A stretch of DNA of 64,000 bases, from NCBI GenBank assembly GCA_963702195.1, contig OY969725.1:62001-126000 (forward strand), read 5' to 3'. This document shows, piece after piece, positions 1 to 7,692 of this stretch (its first letter is position 1; each line of letters starts with the position of its first letter). This stretch comes from AC-56 sp963702195 (GTDB lineage Bacteria; Actinomycetota; Thermoleophilia; Solirubrobacterales; 70-9). Position numbers and translations under genes: made by a program. The notes beneath the pieces were generated by a model. The model worked only from the letters and a program-made list of their open reading frames with translations. It had not been told where the DNA came from and made no database searches.

Positions 1-44
1 CGTCGGGCACGTGATGGACCTTCCCGGACATCCGATCAGGAAAC

Positions 45-69
45 AGGTGACTAAATAGTCACCTATACT
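45..69 (+). promoter_or_regulatory. Autoregulatory operator and -10 box of the ArsR gene
   Basis: Positions 45-64 form a perfect inverted repeat with 9-base arms (AGGTGACTA / TAGTCACCT) and a 2-base centre. A -10-like TATACT at 64-69 touches its right edge, and the start codon lies at 77, only 7 bases further. The transcript is therefore probably leaderless, and a dimeric repressor bound here would block RNA polymerase. The obvious ligand is the ArsR protein encoded directly downstream. Confidence 0.7.
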
Positions 70-76
70 CCCCGCC

Positions 77-388
77 ATGGACGAGGTGTTCAAGGCGCTG
101 GCCGACCCAACGCGGCGGGGGCTGCTCGACGCGCTGTACGAGCGCGACGGGCAGACCCTCACCGAGCTCTTCGACGATCTCCCCATGACCCGGTTCGGCG
201 TCATGAAGCACCTTCGGGTGCTGGAGGAGGCGAATCTCGTCACGACGAGGCGCCGCGGCCGGGAGAAGCTCCACTTCCTGAACCCCGTTCCCATCCGGCT
301 CATCCACGACCGGTGGGTGAGCAAATACGCAGAGCCCTGGGCCGCTGCGCTCAGCGAGCTCAAGCAAGACCTCGAACAGGAGGAATGA
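77..388 (+). CDS. ArsR-family winged-helix transcriptional regulator
   Basis: This 103-residue protein is a small DNA-binding repressor of the ArsR/SmtB type. The N-terminal ADPTRRGLLDAL (about residues 9-20) is the family opening helix, residues 37-55 (MTRFGVMKHLRVLEE) are the recognition helix region, and the basic stretch near 57-66 is the wing. I see no metal-binding ELxCxC motif, so it belongs to the metal-independent branch. Its stop codon overlaps the start of the next gene, an SRPBCC-domain protein; this ArsR/SRPBCC pairing is common, and the partner often binds a hydrophobic ligand. The perfect palindrome just upstream suggests autoregulation. Confidence 0.88.
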   Translation: MDEVFKALADPTRRGLLDALYERDGQTLTELFDDLPMTRFGVMKHLRVLEEANLVTTRRRGREKLHFLNPVPIRLIHDRWVSKYAEPWAAALSELKQDLEQEE

Positions 389-882
389 TGGACAGGTATC
401 TGGTGGTGGACGGCGCGGGCGCGATGTCCGTGTTCGAGATCTACATCAAGACCACGCCGGAGCGGCTGTGGGAGGCGATCACCGACCCGGAGATGAGGGC
501 GAGGTACAGCTTCGGTGTCCGGACCGACTCGGAGTGGACCGAGGGCTCCGCCTACAAGTCAGGGGTCCCGGGCGTCATCGAGATCGCCGAGGGCGAGAAC
601 GTCGAGCTGGACCCGCCCCGGCGGCTCGTCCAGACGTTCAACGCCCTGTGGAGCGACGACGTGAGGGCCGTCGGGACGTCTCGGGTCACCTGGGAGATCG
701 AGCCGGTCGGCACCTCGTGCCAGCTGACGGTCACCCACGACCAGCTGCCGGCCGACGCGAACTCGGAGGTCTACGGCGGCTGGACGATGATCCTCTCCGG
801 CCTGAAGACCCTGCTGGAGACGGGCGAGGCCCTCGATACGCCCGGGTCCCTTCGGTACTCGGGGGCCGCGGAGGGGCGCTGA
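385..882 (+). CDS. SRPBCC / AHSA1-type ligand-binding protein
   Basis: The product, about 165 residues from the ATG at 385, has the AHSA1-like SRPBCC pattern: an early strand followed by TTPERLWEAITDPE, then a glycine-rich turn and the motif PPRRLVQTFNALW, ending in a long C-terminal helix (GGWTMILSGLKTLLETGE). These proteins form a helix-grip pocket for small hydrophobic molecules; the ligand cannot be told from sequence. The start at 385 (or 388, both ATG) overlaps the upstream TGA, so the two genes are translationally coupled. A longer reading frame opening at 313 lies inside the regulator gene and is rejected. Confidence 0.82.
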   Translation: MMDRYLVVDGAGAMSVFEIYIKTTPERLWEAITDPEMRARYSFGVRTDSEWTEGSAYKSGVPGVIEIAEGENVELDPPRRLVQTFNALWSDDVRAVGTSRVTWEIEPVGTSCQLTVTHDQLPADANSEVYGGWTMILSGLKTLLETGEALDTPGSLRYSGAAEGR

Positions 883-894
883 CGCCCCCAAAGC

Positions 895-941
895 GGGAGC
901 CGTGCGCCGACCGGGTGGCCATCGGTCAGCGCGCGGCTCCC
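895..941. terminator. Bidirectional hairpin between convergent genes
   Basis: GGGAGCCGTGCGC at 895-907 pairs with GCGCGCGGCTCCC at 929-941 (13 pairs, one G-U), and a smaller GACCG/CGGTC hairpin sits in the loop. It lies between the convergent SRPBCC gene and the minus-strand shikimate-dehydrogenase-like gene, whose stop (926-928) is inside the structure. There is no clear T tract. Confidence 0.55.
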
Positions 942-1819
942 TCGCGAGCGGTCGGGCGCAGCTCACGAGCGGCGGCGGCGAATCGGTCGCCCAGACTGGG
1001 GTCGTCCTCCAAGCCCCAGACCGCGGACAGCGCGGCGGCCCAGCCGTGGCAGAACAGGCTCCAGCCGTCGTGGACCTGCAGGCCGGCCGGGCTCGCTTGG
1101 GCGCGGGCGAGGTCGAGAAAGCGCAGGTCGCCGCGGTAGTTCAGCTCCCACACGACGGCACCCTTCGGAAAACGGACCCGAGCGGACGTCGGGGACCCGG
1201 GCCGCTCCTTGCCCATGCCCGTCGCGTTGACGATCATGGACCCGGGGGGCGCCGACTCGACCAGGTCGTCCCACGGTCCCTCGCCGACGTGGGTCTCAAC
1301 CGGCATCTCGATTCGGCGCTCGACGCGGTCGAGCGCGACCGGATCCCGGTCCGCACACACGAGCCGTCCCCGGCTTCCGGTCGACGCCAGGTGGAACGCA
1401 AGCGCGAGCGCCGTGCCACCCGCCCCGATGCAGACGACGTCCCCGGTGCGCCGCGGCCAGATCTCCTCGACCACCCGTCCAACCGACACGGGGTCGCGCG
1501 CGTAACCCCGAAGGCGCGATCCGTCGCGCCGCACGGCATTGACCTCGCCACAGGCGAGCGCGATCGAATCGAGCTCGTCGAAGCGGTCCCCGGCGGCATC
1601 GAACAGGCGCGTCTTGTGCGCGCTCACGACGGCTCCGGCGACACCGGGGTCGCTGCGGATGTCGTCGAGCAGCCCGACGTAGCGCGGCGGATCGGCATCC
1701 GGGTCGAGATCGACGCCGCGCACGCGGGCGGGTGACGGGAGCATGGGCTGCCACAGCGGCATCGCCCGGTGGACCATCGATCCGGCGGTCGTCACGCCGA
1801 CGAAGAGGACCTCCGCCAC
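926..1819 (-). CDS. Shikimate 5-dehydrogenase-like protein
   Basis: The 297-residue protein has the two-domain shikimate dehydrogenase layout. VVSAHKT (about 64-70) corresponds to the catalytic-lysine motif, GEVNAV (91-96) to the GAVNT motif, and VCIGAGGTALALA (129-141) to the NADP-binding loop. The aspartate of the usual GxNTDG motif appears as GYARDP (105-110), a divergent form, so the substrate may not be shikimate. No other aromatic-pathway genes are nearby. It is the last gene of a sugar-catabolic minus-strand operon, starting (GTG) 6 bases after the Gfo/Idh/MocA gene, which suggests an oxidoreductase for a polyol or sugar acid. Function beyond the family is uncertain. Confidence 0.75.
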   Translation of the reverse strand: MAEVLFVGVTTAGSMVHRAMPLWQPMLPSPARVRGVDLDPDADPPRYVGLLDDIRSDPGVAGAVVSAHKTRLFDAAGDRFDELDSIALACGEVNAVRRDGSRLRGYARDPVSVGRVVEEIWPRRTGDVVCIGAGGTALALAFHLASTGSRGRLVCADRDPVALDRVERRIEMPVETHVGEGPWDDLVESAPPGSMIVNATGMGKERPGSPTSARVRFPKGAVVWELNYRGDLRFLDLARAQASPAGLQVHDGWSLFCHGWAAALSAVWGLEDDPSLGDRFAAAARELRPTAREGAAR

Positions 1820-1825
1820 TGCGGG

Positions 1826-2821
1826 CTAGCCGGGCGTGATCGGGACGGGTTCACCGCCACGGCCGGCGGATCGGTAGAGGGCCTCGACCACGAGCGCCTG
1901 GGCGACGGCGTCGTCGCGTCCGAGCAGCGGCCGGTCCGTGCCGCGTATCGCGGCGCCGAAGTTCTCGAGCTCGAGCCGGTAGGCCGGAGCCGGCGGGATC
2001 TCAACGCGCTCTGCCTTGCCGTTCCGGACCAGGTCGATGCCGGGGTGGGTGGCCAGGAAGGGCGTCTCGATGCGCAGCGTCCCTCGCGACCCGACGGCCT
2101 CGAGCAGGCTGTTGCCCGGCACGTCGAACCCGCAGTCGAAATGTGCGTGTACCTCGCCGCTGAAAGTCATCGCGGCGGCGAGCCGGATGTCGACGCCGCT
2201 TGGGCCGAGCGCCTGATGGGCCGTGACGACCTCGGGCTCGCCGGCGAACAGCCGGATACCGCTGACGCAGTAGCAGCCGACGTCCATCAGGGCGCCGCCG
2301 TCGAGCTCGGACAGCATCCGGACGTTGGCCGGATCGTCGAGGGTGAAGCCGAAGCCGGAGCGGACGAGGCGAAGGTCACCGATCGCACCGTCGGCGACCA
2401 GATCTGCGGCCCGGCGCGTCTGCGGGTGGTGACGCCACATGAACGCTTCCATCACGAGGCGCCCGGCGCGCTCGGCCGCGTCGAACGCCCGCCGGACCTC
2501 GTCCGCTCGGCGGCCCATCGGCTTCTCGCACAGGACGTGCTTGCCGGCCTCGACGGCGCGGATCGTCCACTCGACGTGAAGCGAGTTGGGGAGCGGGATG
2601 TAGACGGCCTCGACCTCCTCGTCGCCGAGCAGCGCGTCGTAGGAGCCATGGTGGCGCGGGATCCCGTGCTCCTCCGCGTAGCGCGCGGCCGCATCCTCCG
2701 ATCTGCTCGCGACGGCGACGAGGTCGATCGCCGGCGAGTCCTCGATCTCCGGCAGGACGCGCTCGTTGATCTGTGCCAGCGACATGAAGCCCCAGCGCAC
2801 CGGACCTGTGCCTGCCTCCAT
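1826..2821 (-). CDS. Gfo/Idh/MocA-family NAD(P)-dependent sugar dehydrogenase
   Basis: This protein (331 residues from ATG 2821) has an N-terminal Rossmann fold opening with WGFMSLAQI, the strand VAVASRS, and the family hallmark EKP at about 99-101 (GKHVLCEKPMG); the lysine of this motif is catalytic in relatives. The downstream half has the usual open beta-sheet. Family members oxidise sugars or inositols such as D-xylose or glucose. I chose ATG 2821 because AAGGAGGT stands 4-5 bases before it; in-frame ATGs at 2836 and 2851 lack equally good signals, and the latter would overlap xylB. Between xylulokinase and the shikimate-dehydrogenase-like gene, a pentose dehydrogenase role is likely. Confidence 0.85.
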   Translation of the reverse strand: MEAGTGPVRWGFMSLAQINERVLPEIEDSPAIDLVAVASRSEDAAARYAEEHGIPRHHGSYDALLGDEEVEAVYIPLPNSLHVEWTIRAVEAGKHVLCEKPMGRRADEVRRAFDAAERAGRLVMEAFMWRHHPQTRRAADLVADGAIGDLRLVRSGFGFTLDDPANVRMLSELDGGALMDVGCYCVSGIRLFAGEPEVVTAHQALGPSGVDIRLAAAMTFSGEVHAHFDCGFDVPGNSLLEAVGSRGTLRIETPFLATHPGIDLVRNGKAERVEIPPAPAYRLELENFGAAIRGTDRPLLGRDDAVAQALVVEALYRSAGRGGEPVPITPG

Positions 2822-2840
2822 CCCGACCTCCTTCATTCGT

Positions 2841-4253
2841 CTAGCCCTCAAGTGGTCGCAGCGCCGGGTAGAGCGCCCGAAAGCGATCGTAGCCGTCCTC
2901 GTACGCTCCGGTCCACGCCGGGTCGGGCTCGGTGCGGTCCGTCACCCGAACGCACGCCGCCACCGCCTCGGCCGCGTCGGCGAAGGCACCCGACGAAACC
3001 CCGGCGAGCAGCGCGGCCCCGAACGCGGCTCCCTCCTCGGCGGCGGCCGTGCGCTCGAGCGGGATCCCGAGCACGGAGGCGAGGATCCGGCGCCACAGCT
3101 CGCTGCGGGCGCCGCCGCCCGAGACCCGGCCGACCTCCGCCTCGACTCCGAGCTCGCGCAGGAGCTCGAGCGAGTCCCGCAGCCCGTACGCGACGCCCTC
3201 GAGCACGGCGCGCGCCATGGCTCCGCGATCGTGCCGCAGCGTGAGCCCGACGAACGCGCCGCGAGCGTCCGGGTCCGCGTGAGGGGTGCGCTCACCGGCC
3301 AGGTACGGCGCGAAGACGAGGCCCTCGGCTCCGGCCTCCCAGGCCGCCGCCTCGGTGTCGAGCACCCGGTAGTCGAGGCCGCCGAGGACGCCTCGAAGCC
3401 AGCTCATCGACCCGGCCGCCGACAGCATCACCCCCATCGCCTGCCAGGTTCCGGGGACCGCGTGGCAGAAGACGTGGAGCCGGGCATGCGGATCGTGGCG
3501 GAAGGCCGGCAGGGCGGCGAGCACCACGCCGGAGGTGCCGAGGACGATCGACAGCGGTCCGGGACGGTCGACGCCGGCGCCGAGCGCCCCCGCGGCCTGG
3601 TCCCCCGCGCCCGCGATCTCGGTCGACTCGCTCACCGGGGGCAGCCACTCGGCTGGGATCTCGAGCGCGTCCAGGACCTCATCGCTCCACCGCCGCTCGC
3701 GGACGTCGAACAACAGCGTGCCCGAGGCATCCGCCGCATCGATCGCGTGCTCGCCGGTCATCCGCAGGCGCACGTAGTCCTTGGGCAGGAGCACCCTGCG
3801 GATGCGCGAGAAGATGTCGGGCTCGTGGCGGCGCAGCCACAGGAGCTTGGGCGCCGTGAAGCCGGTGAGCGCCCGGTTCCCGGTCAGCTCGATGAGCCGC
3901 TCGATGCCGATCCGCCGCTCGATCTCCCCGCATTCGGCGGCCGTGCGCTGGTCGTTCCACAGGATCGCGGGCCGGAGCACCCGGTCGCGATCGTCGAGGG
4001 CCACGAGCCCGTGCATCTGCCCTGACAAGCCGACCGCCGCCGGTTCGACCCCCAGCGCCGCGAGCGCCTCCTGCGCGGCCCGCCACCAGTCATCGGGATC
4101 CTGCTCGGCCCACCCCGCCTGCGGCGTCGACAGCGGGTAGCCGCGCTCCGCGGTCGCCAGCACCTCGCCGGTCGGCGTGATCGCGACCGCCTTGGTGCCG
4201 GACGTGCCGACGTCCAAACCCACCAGGGGCGGCGACCGAGGGTCGTCGGACAC
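2841..4253 (-). CDS. xylB: Xylulokinase (FGGY carbohydrate kinase)
   Basis: The 470-residue protein is a full-length FGGY kinase that phosphorylates D-xylulose to xylulose 5-phosphate in the cytoplasm. The phosphate-binding loop VGLDVGTSGTKA lies at 11-22, WAEQDPDDWW at about 48-57 and SGQMHGLV at 77-84, the latter typical of xylulokinases rather than glycerol or ribulose kinases. A second-domain GAGDQAAGALGAG motif supplies the catalytic aspartate, and GGGARS near the C terminus forms the ATP site. It lies 18 bases downstream of the isomerase-like gene, so the pair can turn an aldopentose into xylulose 5-phosphate. Confidence 0.9.
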   Translation of the reverse strand: MSDDPRSPPLVGLDVGTSGTKAVAITPTGEVLATAERGYPLSTPQAGWAEQDPDDWWRAAQEALAALGVEPAAVGLSGQMHGLVALDDRDRVLRPAILWNDQRTAAECGEIERRIGIERLIELTGNRALTGFTAPKLLWLRRHEPDIFSRIRRVLLPKDYVRLRMTGEHAIDAADASGTLLFDVRERRWSDEVLDALEIPAEWLPPVSESTEIAGAGDQAAGALGAGVDRPGPLSIVLGTSGVVLAALPAFRHDPHARLHVFCHAVPGTWQAMGVMLSAAGSMSWLRGVLGGLDYRVLDTEAAAWEAGAEGLVFAPYLAGERTPHADPDARGAFVGLTLRHDRGAMARAVLEGVAYGLRDSLELLRELGVEAEVGRVSGGGARSELWRRILASVLGIPLERTAAAEEGAAFGAALLAGVSSGAFADAAEAVAACVRVTDRTEPDPAWTGAYEDGYDRFRALYPALRPLEG

Positions 4254-4271
4254 GGCGACGGCGCTCGCTGC

Positions 4272-5270
4272 TCAGGCCCCGAGCGCCGCGTAGACCAGCT
4301 CGTAGGCGGCGACGGCGTCCTTTCGCTGCTGTGCCTCGCGGAGCGCGGCCTCGTCGATCCGCCCGGCGACGCCGTCGATGAATTGCCACTGCAGGATGCT
4401 GCGGCGCACCGCCTCCACCTGATCCTCCGTGTACGGATAGAGGTCGAAGCCGAGGTGCTCGCCGTTGGATCCGTAGCCCGCCCTGCGCAGCTCCAGCGCC
4501 AGCTCCACGGTCTCCATGAACGCCGTCGTGCCGACCATGTTGTCGTCGTCGAAGGTGCCCCAGCCCGAGTTCGCATGCTGGTGGCCGAGCAGGCCCTCCG
4601 CGGCGAGAAGGGCCGCGTACTCGGCCAGGTTCTCGTCGTTCATCAGCAGATGCTGCCAGTCCATGTTGAACTTGACGTTGTCGATGCCGCGCGTCCGGAG
4701 CGTGTGGACGATGTGGAGCGCCATGCCGACGTTGCGCATGAAGATCTTCATCGCCGGCTCCGAGTTCTTGTGTTCGAGGAAGAGCAGCGCGCCGGCCTCC
4801 CTGCACCGCTCGGCCGCCTGCCCGATCCCGTCGATGAGCCGCGCCCAGCTCTCCGCGTACGGCGTCTGAAACGGGTAGTTGTAGCCCTCGATTCCGGGCC
4901 ACAGGATGAGGTTCGCGCCGATCTCGCCCGCGAGGTCGGCCGCCTCCAGCGTCAGGCCAAGTGCCTCTGCCCGGACCGCGTCATCGGGCGAGGAGAGCCC
5001 GCCCTTGCCGAAGCGCGGGTCGAGGTGGAGGCCGGTTGCGAGGCAGTAGATCCCATGGCCGTCAAGGGCGGCGCGCACCTCGTCGAGGTTGTCGCGAGAG
5101 AGCTCCTGCGGATAGTGGAATTCATAGTCGTCCATCAGGTCCCCAAGGCCCTCGACCGCACGGCGTACCTTGTCGGCGGTCGAGTCGCTCGCGTGCTCCG
5201 GCTGGTATCCATCCGGCACGAAGCGGGTGACCATCGGCCCGAGGGCCCAGATGCCCAGGCTGGTCTTCAT
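4272..5270 (-). CDS. Xylose isomerase-like TIM-barrel sugar isomerase
   Basis: This 332-residue cytoplasmic protein belongs to the AP-endonuclease-2/xylose-isomerase TIM-barrel superfamily. Acidic and histidine metal-ligand candidates are visible in FLEHKNSEPAMKIF, KFNMDWQHLL and GHQHANSGWGTFDDDN, matching the order of metal ligands in xylose isomerase. It is shorter than classical actinobacterial XylA (about 390 residues) and diverges in the N-terminal part. The neighbouring xylulokinase makes D-xylose to D-xylulose conversion the simplest hypothesis, but another ketose/aldose pair is possible. GGAGGAGCG precedes the ATG. Confidence 0.78.
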   Translation of the reverse strand: MKTSLGIWALGPMVTRFVPDGYQPEHASDSTADKVRRAVEGLGDLMDDYEFHYPQELSRDNLDEVRAALDGHGIYCLATGLHLDPRFGKGGLSSPDDAVRAEALGLTLEAADLAGEIGANLILWPGIEGYNYPFQTPYAESWARLIDGIGQAAERCREAGALLFLEHKNSEPAMKIFMRNVGMALHIVHTLRTRGIDNVKFNMDWQHLLMNDENLAEYAALLAAEGLLGHQHANSGWGTFDDDNMVGTTAFMETVELALELRRAGYGSNGEHLGFDLYPYTEDQVEAVRRSILQWQFIDGVAGRIDEAALREAQQRKDAVAAYELVYAALGA

Positions 5271-5294
5271 CGCTCCTCCTCCTCGTTGCTCGTT

Positions 5295-5960
5295 CTACGT
5301 TTCGTCCAGCACCTCCGCGATCGCGACGCGAACCGCCGGATCCGACAGCGAGTCGAAGACGCGGTCCGCTTCCAGCTCGATCCCCGGAATCGACGGGACA
5401 CCGATCACGAACATCCCGGCCGCCCGGGCCGACGCCACGCCGGGCGGGGAGTCCTCGATCGCGACCGAGCGGGCGGGGTCGACACCAAGCTGCTCGCACG
5501 CTCGCAGGTAGAGGTCCGGCGCCGGCTTCGGGACGCCGACGTCGTCGAAGGCGAGCACGGCGTCGAACGAGTCCTCCACGCCGACGCGCCTCAACCCCGC
5601 GATCAGGTGCCTGCGCGGGGCGTTCGAGGCGATGCCGACGGGCCAGCGTTCGCGAACCGCGCCGAGGAGCTCGAGCGCCCCCGGGCGCGGCTCGGCCGCG
5701 TTTGCGATCTCGGTGGCGGCGAGGTCGTACATCTCCGCACTCAGCTTCTCGGCGCCCTCCGGAAGCTCGAGGATGCTCTCGAGCACGAGCGGGGCGGTGG
5801 CGGGCGAGGTGCCCACGAGGGCCTGCTTGGCATCCAGGTCGAAGGTCCATCCGCGCCGTTCGAACACGGTTTCCTGGGCTCGGGTCCAGGACGGCTCCGT
5901 GTCCAGGAACAGCCCGTCGTTGTCGAACACGACCCCGGCCTTGCCGTCGCTCCCGTTCAT
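5295..5960 (-). CDS. HAD-superfamily hydrolase, beta-phosphoglucomutase-like
   Basis: The 221-residue protein shows HAD motif I as VFDNDGLFLD (D13 nucleophile, D15 acid/base), motif II as GIASNAPR, the motif III lysine in FDDVGVPKPAPDLYL, and motif IV as AIEDSPPGV. The helical cap between motifs I and II is the type seen in beta-phosphoglucomutase and small sugar-phosphate phosphatases. It is the first gene of the minus-strand pentose operon, 24 bases before the isomerase-like gene, so a sugar-phosphate substrate (phosphatase or repair role) is likely. The start faces the aldo/keto reductase across only 47 bases. Confidence 0.85.
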   Translation of the reverse strand: MNGSDGKAGVVFDNDGLFLDTEPSWTRAQETVFERRGWTFDLDAKQALVGTSPATAPLVLESILELPEGAEKLSAEMYDLAATEIANAAEPRPGALELLGAVRERWPVGIASNAPRRHLIAGLRRVGVEDSFDAVLAFDDVGVPKPAPDLYLRACEQLGVDPARSVAIEDSPPGVASARAAGMFVIGVPSIPGIELEADRVFDSLSDPAVRVAIAEVLDET

Positions 5961-6007
5961 CTGGACCTCGCCGGTCCCGGGCGCGCACGATCTGCGACGA
6001 TCGCGTC

Positions 6008-6991
6008 GTGGAGACGCGGGAGATGAGGAGGCTTGGACGGACGGTCGGTGTCGTCGGGCTCGGCACCTGGCAGCTCGGTGCCGACTGGGGCTCCGTGGAC
6101 GCCGACGATGCCCGCGCGACGCTGGATGCGGCCCTCGAAGCCGGCGTCAACTTCTTCGACACCGCGGATGTCTACGGCGATGGGCGCAGCGAGCGATTCT
6201 GCAGCGATCTCGTGTCCCGCCATCCCGGCGCAAGCGTACTCATCGCGACCAAGATGGGCCGGCGGGTCGAGCAGCTTCCCGATAACTACAACCGCGACGC
6301 CTTCATCGCCTGGAATGACCGCTCGCGCGAGAACCTCGGCACCGAGCAGATCGACCTCGTCCAGCTCCACTGCCCACCGAGCGAGGTGATCGCCGACGAT
6401 GCTGTCTTCGACGCGCTGGACGAGATGGTGGGCGCCGGCCGCATGCGGGCCTACGGCGTCTCGGTCGAGACCTGCGCGCAGGCGCTCGCCGCGATCGCCC
6501 GACCCAACGTTGCCACCGTGCAGATCATCCTCAACTGCTTTCGCATGAAGCCTCTCGAAGAGGTGCTGCCGGCCGCGCTCGAGGCGGGCGTCGGGATCAT
6601 CGCCCGCGTCCCCCTGGCCTCCGGGCTGCTGTCCGGGCGCTACGACGAGCACACCACCTTCGGAGAAGATGACCACCGGAACTTCAACCGCCACGGCGAG
6701 GAATTCGACGTCGGCGAGACCTTCGCGGGCGTCCCGTTCGAAGTCGGGCTCGCGGCGGTTCGGGAGCTCCGGGAGCTCGTCGACCCCGATGTCCCGCTCG
6801 CGAAGTTCGCGATCCGGTGGGTCATCGACCAGCCGGGAACGAGCGTCGTGATTCCCGGGGCCAGGAACCCCGAGCAGGCGCGCCAGAACGCCGCGGCCGC
6901 CGACCTTCCGGCGCTCACCGCGGCCGAGCTGGCGGGCGTCGCCGACGTCTACGACCGCCTGATCCGACCGCACGTTCACGACCGCTGGTAG
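6008..6991 (+). CDS. Aldo/keto reductase
   Basis: About 327 residues from GTG 6008 (ATG 6023 is an alternative). The family tetrad can be read: Asp51 and Tyr56 in NFFDTADVYGDGRSE, a lysine in LIATKMGRR and a histidine in VQLHCPPSE. The C-terminal KFAIRWVIDQPGTSVVIPGARNPEQ is the NADPH-binding region. It reduces aldehydes or sugars to alcohols with NADPH. It is divergent to the pentose operon headed by the HAD gene and convergent with araD, so it probably acts on a pentose or a degradation intermediate. A much longer upstream-extended frame overlaps the HAD gene on the other strand and is not real. Confidence 0.87.
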   Translation: METREMRRLGRTVGVVGLGTWQLGADWGSVDADDARATLDAALEAGVNFFDTADVYGDGRSERFCSDLVSRHPGASVLIATKMGRRVEQLPDNYNRDAFIAWNDRSRENLGTEQIDLVQLHCPPSEVIADDAVFDALDEMVGAGRMRAYGVSVETCAQALAAIARPNVATVQIILNCFRMKPLEEVLPAALEAGVGIIARVPLASGLLSGRYDEHTTFGEDDHRNFNRHGEEFDVGETFAGVPFEVGLAAVRELRELVDPDVPLAKFAIRWVIDQPGTSVVIPGARNPEQARQNAAAADLPALTAAELAGVADVYDRLIRPHVHDRW

Positions 6992-6997
6992 CCCCGC

Positions 6998-7684
6998 TCA
7001 GGAGGTCTGTCCGTAGTAGGCCCGAGGGCCGTGCTTGCGCTCGAAGTGCTTCTCGCGCACCGCGACCGGGAGCGGACCTGCGCCGGGATCGAGGGCGGTG
7101 GTGAGCAGCGCCAGGTGGGCGACCTCCTCGAGTGTGATCGCCGTCTCGACGGCCGTGGCGGGATCGGCCGCCCAGCAGAACGGGCCGTGGCCGCGCACCA
7201 GGGCGGCCGGGATCTCCGCGGGGCCGCGCCCCCCCAGCGTCTCGACGATCGCCTGGCCGGTAGCGTCCTCGTAGCCGCCCGCGACCTCCTCCTCCGTGAG
7301 CGCCCGGGTGAGGGGGATCGGGTCCGCGCAGAGGTCGGCGTGCGTGGTCCCCAGGATCGGGATCTCCCGCTCGGCCTGCGCCCATGCCGTGGCGCAGGTC
7401 GAGTGCGTGTGCACGATGCCCCCGATGCCCTCGAACGCCCGGTAGAGGGCGAGATGGGTGGGGGTGTCGGTGGAGGGCCGGCGCTCGCCCTCGACCTGCT
7501 TGCCGTCCAGGTCCAGCACGACGAGGTCGGCCTCGGTCATGCCGTCATACGGGACCCCGCTCGGCTTGATCGCGACCAGCCCGCGGTCGCGGTCGATGCC
7601 GCTGACGTTGCCCCAGGTGAGGGTCACGAGGCCGGCCGCGGGGAGCGCCAGGTTGGCCTCCAGCACCGAGCGGCGAAGGTCCAT
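6998..7684 (-). CDS. araD: L-ribulose-5-phosphate 4-epimerase
   Basis: This 228-residue class II aldolase/epimerase converts L-ribulose 5-phosphate to D-xylulose 5-phosphate, the last step of arabinose breakdown. Substrate and zinc-site motifs are visible as TWGNVSGIDRD, IKPSGV, IVHTHSTCATAWAQ (zinc histidines) and the characteristic C terminus KHFERKHGPRAYYGQ. The start ATG 7684 follows the araA stop by 8 bases. The frame stays open far upstream, but that extension is only the shadow of araA. It is the final gene of the ABC transporter-araBAD operon. Confidence 0.93.
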   Translation of the reverse strand: MDLRRSVLEANLALPAAGLVTLTWGNVSGIDRDRGLVAIKPSGVPYDGMTEADLVVLDLDGKQVEGERRPSTDTPTHLALYRAFEGIGGIVHTHSTCATAWAQAEREIPILGTTHADLCADPIPLTRALTEEEVAGGYEDATGQAIVETLGGRGPAEIPAALVRGHGPFCWAADPATAVETAITLEEVAHLALLTTALDPGAGPLPVAVREKHFERKHGPRAYYGQTS

Positions 7685-7692
7685 CGCGCCCA

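Noticed and set aside
4383..6026. 547-residue plus-strand frame over the isomerase and HAD genes
   Set aside because: Antisense shadow with no recognisable domain; the minus-strand proteins are clear.
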